Positions 17,754 through 26,475 of a stretch of 64,000 nucleotides of DNA are shown here, piece after piece. Numbering within the stretch: position 1 is the stretch's first letter; each line of letters starts with the position of its first letter. Both the position numbers and the translations under genes were made by a program. The DNA comes from Streptomyces atroolivaceus (GTDB lineage Bacteria > Actinomycetota > Actinomycetes > Streptomycetales > Streptomycetaceae): assembly GCF_000717025.1 (NCBI RefSeq), contig NZ_JNXG01000006.1:1-64000 (forward strand), read 5' to 3'. The notes below the pieces were generated by a model, which saw nothing but the letters and a program-made list of their open reading frames with translations, made no database searches and was not told the origin of the DNA.

Positions 17754-18734
17754 ATGATCCCACCGGCAGGGGAGCGCAAGAGTGGCACGGGCCCTGTGTC
17801 GGTCCGCCCGCTGGGTGAGGCGGACCTGGATCGGGCCGACGAGATCTTCAGGGTCGCCTTCGGGACGTTCCTCGGGGCTCCAGAGCCGAAGACGTTCTTC
17901 GGGACCGCCGACTACGTCCGCACTCGCTGGGCGGCCGATCCACAGGCGGCCTTCACAGCGACGGTCGAGGGCGAAGTCGTTGCATCGAACTTCGCCGTCA
18001 ACTGGGGCAGCGTCGGTTACTTCGGCCCGCTGACCGTACATCCGGACCTGTGGGACCAGGGCGTCGGCAGGCGCCTCATGGAGCCGGTCATGGACTGCTT
18101 CGACACCTGGGAGAACCGCCACCTGGGCCTGTTCACCTTCTCGCACAGTCCCAAGCACCTTGAGCTCTACCGCCGTTACGGTTTCTGGCCCCGATTCCTC
18201 ACAGCCATCATGAAGAAGCAGGTCGGAGGCAGTGCCGCAGTCCCCGGCCGAGTGCTGTACGGCCGGCTGCCCGCCGCCGAGCAGCCCCACGCCCTGAGCC
18301 TCGGTCGCACACTGACGGGGGCCGTGTACGAGGGCCTGAGCCTGGAACGCGAGATCGTGGCCACGCACGCGCAGGGACTCGGTGACACCATCCTGCTCCA
18401 GGGGGCCGGCTCCGAGCTCGATGGCCTGGCCGTCTGCCACTGCGGAGCCGGGTCGGAGGCCGGAGAGGACGTGTGCTTCGTCAAATTCGGCGCCGTGCGC
18501 CCTGGCCCGGAGGCGGCTGACCGGTTCGAACGACTGCTCACCGCGTGTGAGCGGCTCGCCGCTGAACGCGGCCTGGGGCAACTGGACGCCGGAATGAACC
18601 TCGCCCGCCAGGATGCCTACCGGCGAATGGTCGACCGCGGTTTCCGCACCTGGTTGCAGGGCGTGGCCATGCACAGGCCCAACGAACCCGGCTACAGCCA
18701 CCCAGCCGCCTACGTGATCGATGACTGGCGCTGA
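17754..18734 (+). CDS. GNAT-family N-acetyltransferase, two-domain
   Basis: The ATG at 17754 has a GAAGGAGAG site 5 bases upstream. The 326-residue protein opens with a GNAT domain. Its acetyl-CoA-binding motif A is LTVHPDLWDQGVGRRLMEPV (about residues 93-112), followed by the motif B helix (LELYRRYGFWPR). The second half (from about 180) contains another beta strand/helix pattern and RMVDRGFRTW, suggesting a degenerate second GNAT lobe as in other double-GNAT enzymes. It transfers an acetyl group from acetyl-CoA to an unknown amine. It is cytoplasmic and monocistronic, and the IS5-type element sits 25 bases downstream. Confidence 0.8.
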   Translation: MIPPAGERKSGTGPVSVRPLGEADLDRADEIFRVAFGTFLGAPEPKTFFGTADYVRTRWAADPQAAFTATVEGEVVASNFAVNWGSVGYFGPLTVHPDLWDQGVGRRLMEPVMDCFDTWENRHLGLFTFSHSPKHLELYRRYGFWPRFLTAIMKKQVGGSAAVPGRVLYGRLPAAEQPHALSLGRTLTGAVYEGLSLEREIVATHAQGLGDTILLQGAGSELDGLAVCHCGAGSEAGEDVCFVKFGAVRPGPEAADRFERLLTACERLAAERGLGQLDAGMNLARQDAYRRMVDRGFRTWLQGVAMHRPNEPGYSHPAAYVIDDWR

Positions 18735-18758
18735 GACCCCGCCACACTCGGCCCGCTA

Positions 18759-19644
18759 GGTTCTGTCGTCAAATGTCACGCCCACATCAGGAGTGATGCG
18801 AGGGTGACGGCTGCTTCGTAGGACTGGGCGGTTTTGTCGTAGCGGGTGGCGATGCCGCGCCACTGTTTCAAGCGGCTGAAGCAGCGTTCCACGACGTTGC
18901 GGTGCTTGTAGACCTCACGGTCGAAGGCGGCCACCGTGGCTGCCTCGCCGGGCCCGGTGGCCGACCTGGTCGGTCCGCTCGGGAATCGTGTGCGGTAAGC
19001 CCCGACGGCGGAGCCAGGCGCGGATCGCCTTCGAGCTGCAGCCCTTGTCGCCCAGGACGTGATCGGGCCGGGTGCGGGGCCGCCCTGCCGGTCCGATCCG
19101 GGCACCCGGACCGCTTCCATCACGGCAGGGAGCCGGGTGCAGTCGTTGGTGTTGCCGTCCGTGACGACGAAGGCGAGCGGACGGCCCGGGCCGTCGCAGG
19201 CCAGGTGAATCTTGCTGGTCAGACCGCCTCTGGACCGGCCGATGGCCGGGTCGCGGAGCCCTCTTTTCGAGCCCTCGCCGCATGCTGATGGGCCCGGACG
19301 ACCGTGGCATCGACGGACACCAGCCACTCGATGTCGCCCGCCGCGTCCGCCTTCGCCTGCGCGGCCCGCAGCATCCGGTCGAACGTGCCGTCCGCGGCCC
19401 ACCTGCGAAAGCGCGTATGCCGCGTGACCCACGGACCGTAACGCTCGGGCACATCCCGCCAGGCCGTCCCGGTCCGGAACTTCCACACGATCCCGTTCAG
19501 GACCCGGCGGTCGTCCAGCCGCTTCCGCCCCCGTAACGACTCGGGCAGCAACGGCCGGACGAACTCCTGCTCGGCATCGGACAGTTCATGGCGACGTATC
19601 ACGACACCATGATCCACCAGCGATGATCATTTGAAGACACTGCC
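18759..19644 (-). mobile_element. IS5-family insertion sequence (886 bp) with ends and TA duplication
   Basis: The left end GGTTCTGTCGTCAAATG and the inverted right end GGCAGTGTCTTCAAATG match at 13 of 17 positions. Each is bordered by TA (18757-18758 and 19645-19646), the target duplication of the IS427-like group of IS5. The transposase is encoded leftwards in two overlapping frames. Length and layout fit a whole element, but the coding part has extra indels. Confidence 0.8.
18776..19617 (-). pseudogene. IS5-family (IS427 group) transposase, split frames
   Basis: Frame A (ATG at 19617) carries the N-terminal domain (RRHELSDAEQEFVRPLLPES) and the first catalytic Asp (WLVSVDATVVRAHQHAA). Frame B continues with SRGGLTSKIHLACDG, as expected from the programmed shift of this group. 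The next conserved block (RPDHVLGDKGCSSKAIRAWL) lies in the third frame, and the end (NVVERCFSRLKQWRGIATRY) is back in frame B. These two further shifts are not programmed, so the transposase is probably inactive. The DDE residues themselves are intact across frames. Confidence 0.7.
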
Positions 19645-19810
19645 TACCGGCTTCCGGCCTGGACTGAGCTGTCCCCAGCCCGGCCTATGTGCGGTCGCCT
19701 TGGCCGATTCGGCCAGGGCGGCCGCGCATGCGCGGGCGGCCACAGCATCGGCAACGAGGCCGGCCGCCCCGTTCCCTTCACCCGAGACTCGAGATCAGGA
19801 AAACCTCCGC

Positions 19811-20072
19811 ATGCCCCCGTCTGCCCATCACCACCGAGCGCCTGGCCCTCTTCGGCACCCTGCTGGCGACCTTCGGAGAGCTGCATCCTGCCTGCGACCA
19901 CTGGGTTCAGGGCAGTAAGACGGCCTCGCGAAAGCGGCTGTACGGCGAGGACCTGGTCCACGCCGACGGCTCCCCGGACACGCCGGACTCCACCCGCCCG
20001 ACGATGACCACCAGCACACTCGGCAGGCGCGCGGTGGCCTGCCACTGCCTTTCTGTTGGGGTGGTGACCTAG
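19811..20072 (+). pseudogene. DUF3307-type membrane protein, 5' fragment with C-run frameshift
   Basis: From an ATG at 19811 followed by a run of five C, the homologous frame reads LPITTERLALFGTLLATFGE, then HPACDHWVQGS and TLGRRAVACHC, and stops at 20072. The start is only in frame if one C is removed. The layout (hydrophobic N-terminus, D-H-W-V-Q, gap, G-R-R-A-V-A-C-H) is the same as in the intact relative at 22852 and in plasmid DUF3307 proteins. The membrane C-terminus is missing. Confidence 0.5.
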
Positions 20073-20205
20073 GAGCTCCCTCGGTAGGCATCTGTGCTGG
20101 TCAAAGTCTCAAGGACCGGTGCAACGGTGATCGACAGATGTCGTGCATGGCATACGAGATCATGGGCGCGGACCGATCGGGGAAGACAAAGGAGGTAGAG
20201 GAATC

Positions 20206-21600
20206 ATGGTGGCGTTCCACGCATCCGCGCTGGACGGAGTGGCCCGAAATCCGGCGCTGCCGACGCCGCTGCTGCTGCGCCTGCTCGCCTTCGGGGCAGA
20301 CGGCGACCGTCCGCCCCGTGACGTTCTTCACCGGGCCGGACTCCCCCAGTCGGCCGTCGCGCTGATCCTGGCCCACCCGAACTCGGGGGCCCGGATCGAT
20401 TTCGCTATGAGTGCCAGGGCGGAGCCTGCACAGCGGGCTCGGCTCGCGGACGATCCTTCTCCCAAGGTGCGGACAGCTCTCGCATATGGACCCGAGGTGT
20501 ACGATCCGCGCGCAAAGGTCGCGCCGCTCCCGGATGCCGTGTGCGCCCGCCTGCTCGACGACCCCGATCATTCCGTGCGCGCGGCCCTGCTGGAGTCGCC
20601 CCATCTAGCGCCATCGTTCGTGGCATCGATAGCCACTCATCACCGTGCGGCAGCGCGCTGGGAATCGGTGCGTGCATGGGAGGCCCTATCGGCGGATGAG
20701 CGGTCGGCACTGCTGGCCGACCCCGACCCCAAGGTGCGGCGGGCCGCCGAGCTGCAGGAGTGCCGGCGGGATGCCCGCGTGACCGCCGAACTCCTCCGCG
20801 ACCCGAAGTCCGCCGCCGAGGCGCTGCGCCGCGGACTCCTTGACCGTGCCGGCGCCGAGCGGTGCGTCGCCGAGCGGACGCACCTGACCTCCCTCGCCGA
20901 GAACCCGTCGCTGCCCGCCGACCTCGTAGAGCGGCTCGCCGTGGACCCCGAGGAGGCCGTACGACTCGCCGTCTCCCTTCGGCCCGAGCTGGACGAGACG
21001 CGGCGCATGGCCATCGACTTCACGACCGGGGACCTCGACAGGGGCGACGGCGTGCGGTGGGTACGGGACGGGCTCGCCGACCCCGAGGTAATGCGCCGGG
21101 CCGCGACCTCCGCTCACCCGCTGCTCCAGCGCGCCGCCGCCCGAAGCCCCCATCTGCCGCCTGACCTGCTGCGCCTGCTTGCACGCGTCGAGGACCCGGT
21201 GGTGGAGAACCTCCTGGGCATTCACCACCCCGACACTCCGGAGGAGGTCCTGATGCGGGTGTTTGCGCGGCTGGGTGGGACGTTCTCCGCCTGGATGGCG
21301 GAGACGCACCCTCGGTTCCCCCGCGAGGGCCTAGCCACCCGCTACGCGAACCACCCCGACGGGAGCTACCGCCGACTGGCCGTGCGGGATCCGGCCGCCA
21401 CGCCGGAGCTGATCGAACGGCTCAGCCACGACCCCGTTCTCTGGACGCGTCAGGCGGCGGCTCGCGACCCGCGCCTCCCCTTCCACCGGCTCCGCGAGGC
21501 CCTCCTCGTCCCCGAATTGGCATCCAGCGCGGGTGCCAACCCGGCGCTCCCCGAGGACGAGATGGCCGCCGTCCTGGACCGGGCTGGCGTTCCCACCTGA
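20206..21600 (+). CDS. HEAT/leucine-rich-variant repeat protein
   Basis: The ATG at 20206 follows a perfect AAAGGAGGT site with 10-base spacing; earlier in-frame starts lack one. The 464-residue soluble protein consists of degenerate ~25-35 residue helical repeats with the recurring pattern LLADPDPKVRRAAE, LLDDPDHSVRAALLES and LARVEDPVVENLLGI, plus inter-repeat N-P/S-P caps (LAENPSLPADLVERLA). Such superhelical scaffolds bind proteins or nucleic acids and have no catalytic residues. No neighbouring gene suggests the partner. Its well-kept frame among pseudogenes suggests it is functional. Confidence 0.7.
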   Translation: MVAFHASALDGVARNPALPTPLLLRLLAFGADGDRPPRDVLHRAGLPQSAVALILAHPNSGARIDFAMSARAEPAQRARLADDPSPKVRTALAYGPEVYDPRAKVAPLPDAVCARLLDDPDHSVRAALLESPHLAPSFVASIATHHRAAARWESVRAWEALSADERSALLADPDPKVRRAAELQECRRDARVTAELLRDPKSAAEALRRGLLDRAGAERCVAERTHLTSLAENPSLPADLVERLAVDPEEAVRLAVSLRPELDETRRMAIDFTTGDLDRGDGVRWVRDGLADPEVMRRAATSAHPLLQRAAARSPHLPPDLLRLLARVEDPVVENLLGIHHPDTPEEVLMRVFARLGGTFSAWMAETHPRFPREGLATRYANHPDGSYRRLAVRDPAATPELIERLSHDPVLWTRQAAARDPRLPFHRLREALLVPELASSAGANPALPEDEMAAVLDRAGVPT

Positions 21601-21682
21601 CCGCCGGGCGGAACCGACTTGCTCGCACCCCAAAGTGAAGGCTGCGATCCACCGACCAGCGGTTGGTATCTGGGTTCGCATG

Positions 21683-22012
21683 TCAACGGAGGCGGTGAGG
21701 GGTGCTGTTGAGTTGGGTCATCAACTCGCGGTTCGTGGCTCGGGATGCCTGGAGGTCTTCTTCGCGTTCGGAGAGCTGGTCGCGGAGCTCGGCGACTTGT
21801 TGTTCAAGGTGGTCGATCTTCCGCTGGAGAGTGTCGGTGTCGGTGGGAGCGCCGAGGCCAGTGGCGCGCCAGGCGTCTTGGCCAAGGGCTTCGGACAGGC
21901 ATTGTTCGAGGCGGGCCACATGGCCCGCAAGGCGGGTGTTGCGTTCGGTGAGGTTGGCCAGATCGCTCAGCAGGGAGTTCCGGCTGACCTGCCGTCCGTT
22001 GGTGTTGTACGC
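21683..22012 (-). pseudogene. DUF6262-type coiled-coil protein (Tn554 TnpC-like), 3' fragment
   Basis: The C-terminal ~105 residues form an obvious coiled coil (LLSDLANLTERNTRLAGHVA ... KIDHLEQQVAELRDQLSERE) preceded by VSRNSLLSD. This is the tail of DUF6262 proteins that accompany Tn554-like tyrosine recombinases. Upstream of about 22012 the frame continues into unrelated sequence, so the N-terminal DNA-binding half is missing. A recombinase scrap at 23315-23520 on the same strand is likely from the same lost transposon. Confidence 0.55.
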
Positions 22013-22210
22013 CGGAACGCACGCCGCGACCGACCGCGGGGCCCTACTGCTGTGGCCGGCGAAGAAGACCAAGAAGACCGGGTACATCGACCACTGCCAG
22101 GCGGTCCGCCTCGACGAAGGTACGGTCACCAAGGAGCTCACGGGCCCGGCAGCGCGTGGATGGAGCTGGACGTTCTCTGCACCAACGGCGCGAGTCGACT
22201 GCGCTCGTTC

Positions 22211-22804
22211 TTATGTGGTGAGCGTGGTCGGGGGGCGCTGGACCTCCAGGACAACTGCCGTGCCTGCCACGGATTGGTCCTCATGCATGGTGATCATCTG
22301 GCCGGGCTGAAGGTGCTGCCACTGCGAAGGGTCCAGGGGCGCGAGTCGTACCGAAGCTTGTCCCCCGGGCTCCAGGGAGGGCATGAACTCCACCCAGAGC
22401 CGGGCAATGTTGAGAGCCGGCTTGCCGGTCGTGGTCCGGTTGCCGATGTTCCACATCGGTCGCAGGACGCCGGCGCCGGAGATGGGCGTCTTTCGTCGCG
22501 CTTCGGTGGCCGGGCGGAGGACGAGGTCGGCTCGGAGAATCCCGTGGCGGGTCTCGAAGCCGCGCCAGTGGCACCAGGCCGCGCTCCTCTCCAGTCTCAT
22601 CTGTTCGGCGGATATGGCCAGGGTTTCCCAGAAGCTGAGCGGAAGCGGGTGGACGTCACCGAGTTCTTCCAGCAGGTCGAGGGCCACTTCCCACTCGTCG
22701 TGAACGAGATACTCCCAGACATCGCTCACCGTGATGTCGTTCTCAGTGGCGATCTTCTCAGGAACCAGCAGGGAAGCGGCTTCCAGCAGCTTGGGGACGT
22801 CCAT
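22211..22804 (-). CDS. Conserved streptomycete hypothetical protein
   Basis: The product is 197 residues from the ATG at 22804 (a GTG six codons earlier is also possible; neither has a strong ribosome site). The N-terminal half is helical and acidic (VSDVWEYLVHDEWEVALDLL, LERSAAWCHWRGFETRHGIL). The C-terminal half is beta-rich and resembles a small OB/translation-factor-like barrel (QWQHLQPGQMITMHEDQSVAGTAVVLEV), ending like the ...GRTVG.G.V motif of EF-Tu domain-2 proteins. Function is unknown. It is divergent from the DUF3307-type gene 47 bases away. Confidence 0.6.
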   Translation of the reverse strand: MDVPKLLEAASLLVPEKIATENDITVSDVWEYLVHDEWEVALDLLEELGDVHPLPLSFWETLAISAEQMRLERSAAWCHWRGFETRHGILRADLVLRPATEARRKTPISGAGVLRPMWNIGNRTTTGKPALNIARLWVEFMPSLEPGGQASVRLAPLDPSQWQHLQPGQMITMHEDQSVAGTAVVLEVQRPPTTLTT

Positions 22805-22851
22805 GCGTTGATTCTGGACCACGGTGTCCTGCCCGCGGCAGGAGGCACCCG

Positions 22852-23328
22852 ATGACGTCCATCGAGCAGGTCGCCACTCTCGCGACGTTCGGATCGGAGT
22901 GGGCTGTGCTCGCGGTCGGCCACAACCTCGCTGATCACGTGTTCGGTCAGAGCGACCACCAGGCTGCGAGCAAAGGGGCGCCGTCGGCGGCCGAGGTCGC
23001 CGACGGCGCAAGCCCGCGGCGGGACTGGAGGGCCTGCCTGGGACATGTCGCCCAGTACCACCTGGTCATGGCCGTGATGCTGGGCCTCGCCTGGGCCGTT
23101 CTCCCGATCCACATGTCCTGGGCCGGCCTGGAGGCCGGGCTCATCGTCTCAGCAGTAACGCACGCGCTCTTCGATCGCCGGTGGCCGGTGCGCTGGCTGT
23201 TGCAGCACACCGGTTCCCCGGACTTCGCGGAGCTGCGGGCCGCCGGGATGAACGGCATGTATGTGACCGATCAGGCCCTGCACCAGACCGCTCTGCTGGT
23301 GTCCGCGTTGCTGATCACAGTGTTGTGA
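22852..23328 (+). CDS. DUF3307-type small membrane protein
   Basis: The ATG at 22852 has an AGGAGG site at good spacing. The 158-residue protein has a polar start with GHNLADHVFGQSDHQA (residues 24-39), then CLGHVAQYHLVMAVMLGLAW and a second hydrophobic segment (AGLIVSAVTHALFDRR). These are the His/Asp-containing membrane helices of the DUF3307 group often found with streptomycete plasmid genes. The C-terminus has one more hydrophobic helix. Role unknown. The truncated relative at 19811 shows the family was present twice. Confidence 0.6.
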   Translation: MTSIEQVATLATFGSEWAVLAVGHNLADHVFGQSDHQAASKGAPSAAEVADGASPRRDWRACLGHVAQYHLVMAVMLGLAWAVLPIHMSWAGLEAGLIVSAVTHALFDRRWPVRWLLQHTGSPDFAELRAAGMNGMYVTDQALHQTALLVSALLITVL

Positions 23329-23520
23329 GAGAGGGTCGGGGATGAGGAAGTCCCAGGTCAACGGTCCCGACTCGCTGGAAGCGGCTGGTCTGCTCGCGTT
23401 CTTCGGAGGAAGTTGAGCGTCAATTCGATTCCTTCGATTTCGCCCTGCCAGTCCTCGGCGACGGCCCGCCTGCGGCGGGCCAAGAGGTCCTCCTCGATCT
23501 CGTCGCGGCGGGGCAGCATC
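23315..23520 (-). pseudogene. Tn554-like recombinase, C-terminal scrap
   Basis: Leftwards from 23520 the sequence reads MLPRRDEIEEDLLARRRRAV, then EDWQGEIEGIELTLNFLRR. After a one-base shift it continues EREQTSRFQRVGTVDLGLP, stopping at 23315. A final helical segment with GEIEGI, TL.FLR and DLG.P is typical of the C-terminus of recombinases paired with DUF6262 proteins. The catalytic domain is absent; the IS701-type element lies just beyond. Confidence 0.45.
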
Positions 23521-23565
23521 TTGGGGTTGGGGGCTGAGGAACATCCGTGTCAGATCGTGCGCTAG

Positions 23566-24966
23566 TACTGCAACGGCGTTTGGCGTGACTGGTGGCCAGG
23601 TTGGTCGTTGGGCTGGTTATGGGTGGGGTACTTGGTGATGTGAGGGTGTGGGCGGCGGGTCTGGGTGAGGTGCATGAGCGGTTCGTGCACCGGTTTGCCC
23701 GGTCGGAGCCGCGGGAGTCGGCGCTGGCGTATATGCGAGGGCTCATAGCGCCGTTGGAGCGGAAGAACGGCTGGACGCTCGCGGAGGAGGCTGGGCATGG
23801 CAGCCCTGACCGGATGCACCGGCTGCTGAACCGATGTGACTGGGACGCCGATGAGGTCCTGGACGACGTGCGTGACTACGTGGTCGAGCAACTGGGTGAC
23901 CCCGGTGCGGTGCTGATCGTGGACGACACGGGCTTCCTGAAGAAGGGGGTCCGCTCGGCCGGGGTCCAGCGCCAATACTCGGGAACGGCGGGGCGGACAG
24001 AGAACTGCCAGGTGGGCGTCTTCCTCGCCTATGCCGGCGAACGTGGCCGCACGTGGATCGACCGGCGTCTGTATCTGCCCACATCATGGACCGATGACCG
24101 GCAACGCTGCCGGGCCGCGGGCATCGAGGACGCGGTCGCCTTCGAGACGAAGGTGGCCATCGCCAAGACGATGGTCCGCCGGGTGATCACGGAGAAGATC
24201 CCGTTCCGGTGGGTGACGGCGGACGCCGCCTACGGTTTCAGCAAGGGCTGGCGGACCGAACTCGAGCGGGCTGACGTCTTCCACGTCATGGCCACCACCC
24301 GGCACGACACGGTCGTGACCCGCTGGGCCATGGATCATCCCGTCCATGACCTGTTTCCCGGGCTGCCGAGGCAGGGGTGGAAGCGTCGTTCCTGCGGCAA
24401 CGGAGCCCACGGGCCACGCGTCTACGACTGGGCCAGGGTCGAGGTCCGGCCCTGGCACCGTAAGGACCGCCGGCATTGGGTCATCGCTCGCCGCAGCGTG
24501 AGCCGACCCGATCAGGTCTCGTACTACATCGCCTACTGCCCAGCCGACACAACTCTCGACGAGCTGATCCATGTCGCGGGCAGTCGGTGGGCGGTCGAGG
24601 AATGCTTCCAGACCGCGAAGCAGGAGTGCGGCCTGGACGACTACCAGGTCCGCCGCTATCCCGGCTGGCACCGCCACATCACCCTGGCCATGGCCGCCCA
24701 CGCCTGCCTCACCGTCCTGCGGGCCCGCGCGCTCGACACGGAGAAAGCAGAAACGGATCCTCCCAGCTCATCGCCCTGACCCTCCCCGAAATCCGGCGAC
24801 TGACCACCCGCTTGGCCCGGCCCCGCGCGAACCTCATCGACCATGTCCTGCACTGGTCACACTGGCGCCGCCGACGACAGTTCCAAGCCCGGATCAGCCA
24901 CTACAAACGACGCGGCCACACACCACCAGAAACTGCCCACACATCAGAACAAAGACCGTTGCAGTA
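23566..24966 (+). mobile_element. IS701-family insertion sequence (1401 bp) flanked by CTAG
   Basis: The two ends are inverted copies of TACTGCAACGG (with weaker match beyond). Both are bordered by CTAG (23562-23565 and 24967-24970), the four-base target duplication used by IS701-type elements. One transposase gene fills the element. The right-hand CTAG is also the left edge of the MITE at 24970, so this element entered after it. Confidence 0.85.
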
Positions 24967-24970
24967 CTAG
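23592..24970 (+). pseudogene. IS701-family transposase with one frameshift
   Basis: The main frame (about 395 residues to 24779) contains the DDE_5 core: VLIVDDTGFLKKGVRSAGVQ, VTADAAYGFSKGWR and SRWAVEECFQTAKQECGLDD, so all three acidic residues are present. At about 24755 a one-base change moves the true C-terminus (LIALTLPEIRRLTTRLARPR ... SEQRPLQY) into another frame. Read that way, the last codon and the TAG stop (24968-24970) use bases of the CTAG target duplication. The main-frame protein loses ~70 C-terminal residues and may be inactive. The start could be the GTG at 23592 or a later Met/Val. Confidence 0.75.
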
Positions 24971-25213
24971 GCACTGTTTCTCGGATCATGTTCTGAGCCA
25001 GATGGCTAGGGCTGCGAGCGTGACGGTACCGAGGTAGATGTAGGCGCGTTTCTCGTAGCGGGTGGCGACGGCCCGGAAGCCTTTGAGCCGGTTGATGGTG
25101 CGTTCGACGGTGTTGCGTTTCTTGTAGCGCTCGCTGTCGAAGCCGGTGGGTCGACCGCCTCGGGAACCCCGGTTCTTGCGGTGTCTTTGTTGGTCGATCC
25201 GAGAAACAGTGCC
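24970..25213 (-). mobile_element. 244-bp IS5-derived MITE with 18-bp perfect inverted repeats
   Basis: The ends are exact inverted copies of GGCACTGTTTCTCGGATC and are bordered by TA (24968-24969 and 25214-25215). Inside, on the minus strand, lies only the C-terminal part of an IS5-type transposase (FDSERYKKRNTVERTINRLK ... VTLAALAIWLRT, stop at 24986). It is an internal-deletion derivative that could be moved only by a full-length relative elsewhere. Confidence 0.85.
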
Positions 25214-25215
25214 TA

Positions 25216-25384
25216 AGCCTTCATCAGCCCTGATCAGCGGCTGACGGAGCGTCGACGGCGGGGCCGGTCGAAGTCGTCCCACAGATAACACCCCCATATC
25301 TGCGGTAGCTTGTTCCGTCACCTGCGGTGACGTTCTCCGGCCGCTGCGTGCAGCGGCCCTGTTATCTGCGGCAAGGGGGAAGCG
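25216..25384. other. Short non-coding gap between MITE and integrase remnant
   Basis: Contains AT-richer stretches and an inverted-repeat-like pair (AGATAACACCCCCATATCTG, then CTGTTATCTGCGG) that might belong to an attachment or promoter region of the dead integrase. No gene seen. Confidence 0.3.
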
Positions 25385-26356
25385 GTGCCCACCGTCGTAC
25401 AGCTGCCGGCCGGGTAGGCGTTGCCCGTCCGGGCGGCAGCGGACGTGTTTCTCGACTCGCTCGGCAATCCGAACACGGTCCGCAACTACGGGATCGGGGT
25501 GAGCAAGACCGCTGAACGGCTCGGCGAGGCCCGGCCACTGCCGTCGGTCGCGGACGACGAGATCGGCGAGGCCCTGGAACTGCTCTGGGGCACCGCGGCG
25601 GTCAACACCTGGAACTCCCGTGGAGCGGGGGTGCTGTCCTGGCTCGGCTGGTGCCGTGAACGCGGCTACGAGGTGCCGATGGTTCCAGCCTGGGCGAAGC
25701 GGCTGGCGGTGCCGGACTCCGAGACCCCGGCCCGCTCGAAGGTGGCGGTCGACCGGCTGATCGCGCGGCGCGAGGTGCACCTGCGGGAGAAGACGCTGTG
25801 CGGATGCTCTACGAGACCGCCGGGCGGTCCGAGGAGATCCTGGGCGTCAACATCGAGGAACTGGACCTCGCCGGGCGCCGTTGCCTGGTCAAGGCCAAGG
25901 GCGCCCGGACCAAGGCCCGCCGCCGGGGCCAGTCGCGCAAAGACTATGTGCTGGAGCCCGTGTACTGGGACGCCGGCACCGCCCGGCTCCTGCCCCGGCT
26001 ACTCAAGGGCCGCACCCGCGGACCGGTGTTCGTCACCCACCGCCGTCCGGGGCCGGGCAAGGTCGTCCGCCCCCGCGACGTCTGCCCGGACACCGGGCTG
26101 GTCAGGCTGTCGTACGGGTAGGCCCGAGTACTGCTCGACGAGCACACTGCCTTCCGCGGTCCCGGTACGGGCTGGGACCTGCACGAATACAGCCGTTCCT
26201 CTCTGACACCTCGGCGAGCAGGGCTCGACGCTCCTGATGCTCATGGCGAAGTCCCGGCACAAGAAGCCGGAGAACGTCCGCCGCTACTTCAAGCCGTCCC
26301 CAGAGGCGATCGCCGAGCTCACGAGCCTGCTCGCTCCCGGCGATAACAGCCGATGA
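25385..26356 (+). pseudogene. Tyrosine recombinase/integrase, several inactivating changes
   Basis: The gene starts at a GTG (25385) after an AAGGGGGA site but meets an in-frame TAG at codon 11. The same frame then gives the SAM-like N-terminal domain (FLDSLGNPNTVRNYGIGVSK). A shift near 25795 leads to the catalytic part ([20 protein letters not shown], with the first catalytic Arg). The expected GWDLHELRHS box is altered to [11 protein letters not shown], and the tail ([20 protein letters not shown]) is in yet another frame. It is therefore dead. It probably mobilised part of the surrounding plasmid-like genes. Confidence 0.75.
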
Positions 26357-26475
26357 GCCTCGTTCCTTGATCGTTCTCAGCGTTAACTGTGCCGGCCCCA
26401 TCTTCCTCGCGGGGCCGGTCCCTTGACACCGCGGCGGCTTTTTGGCCTTTTCGGCCCTCGGTCATAGTCGGCGCC

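Noticed and set aside
18776..19617. Complete, active IS5 transposase by programmed frameshift
   Set aside because: One shift would be normal for this group, but two additional shifts are needed around the GDKG block, so an active enzyme is unlikely.
21533..22855. Plus-strand 440-residue open frame
   Set aside because: It spans the end of the HEAT-like gene and the complements of the DUF6262 fragment and the conserved gene at 22211. No single family covers it.
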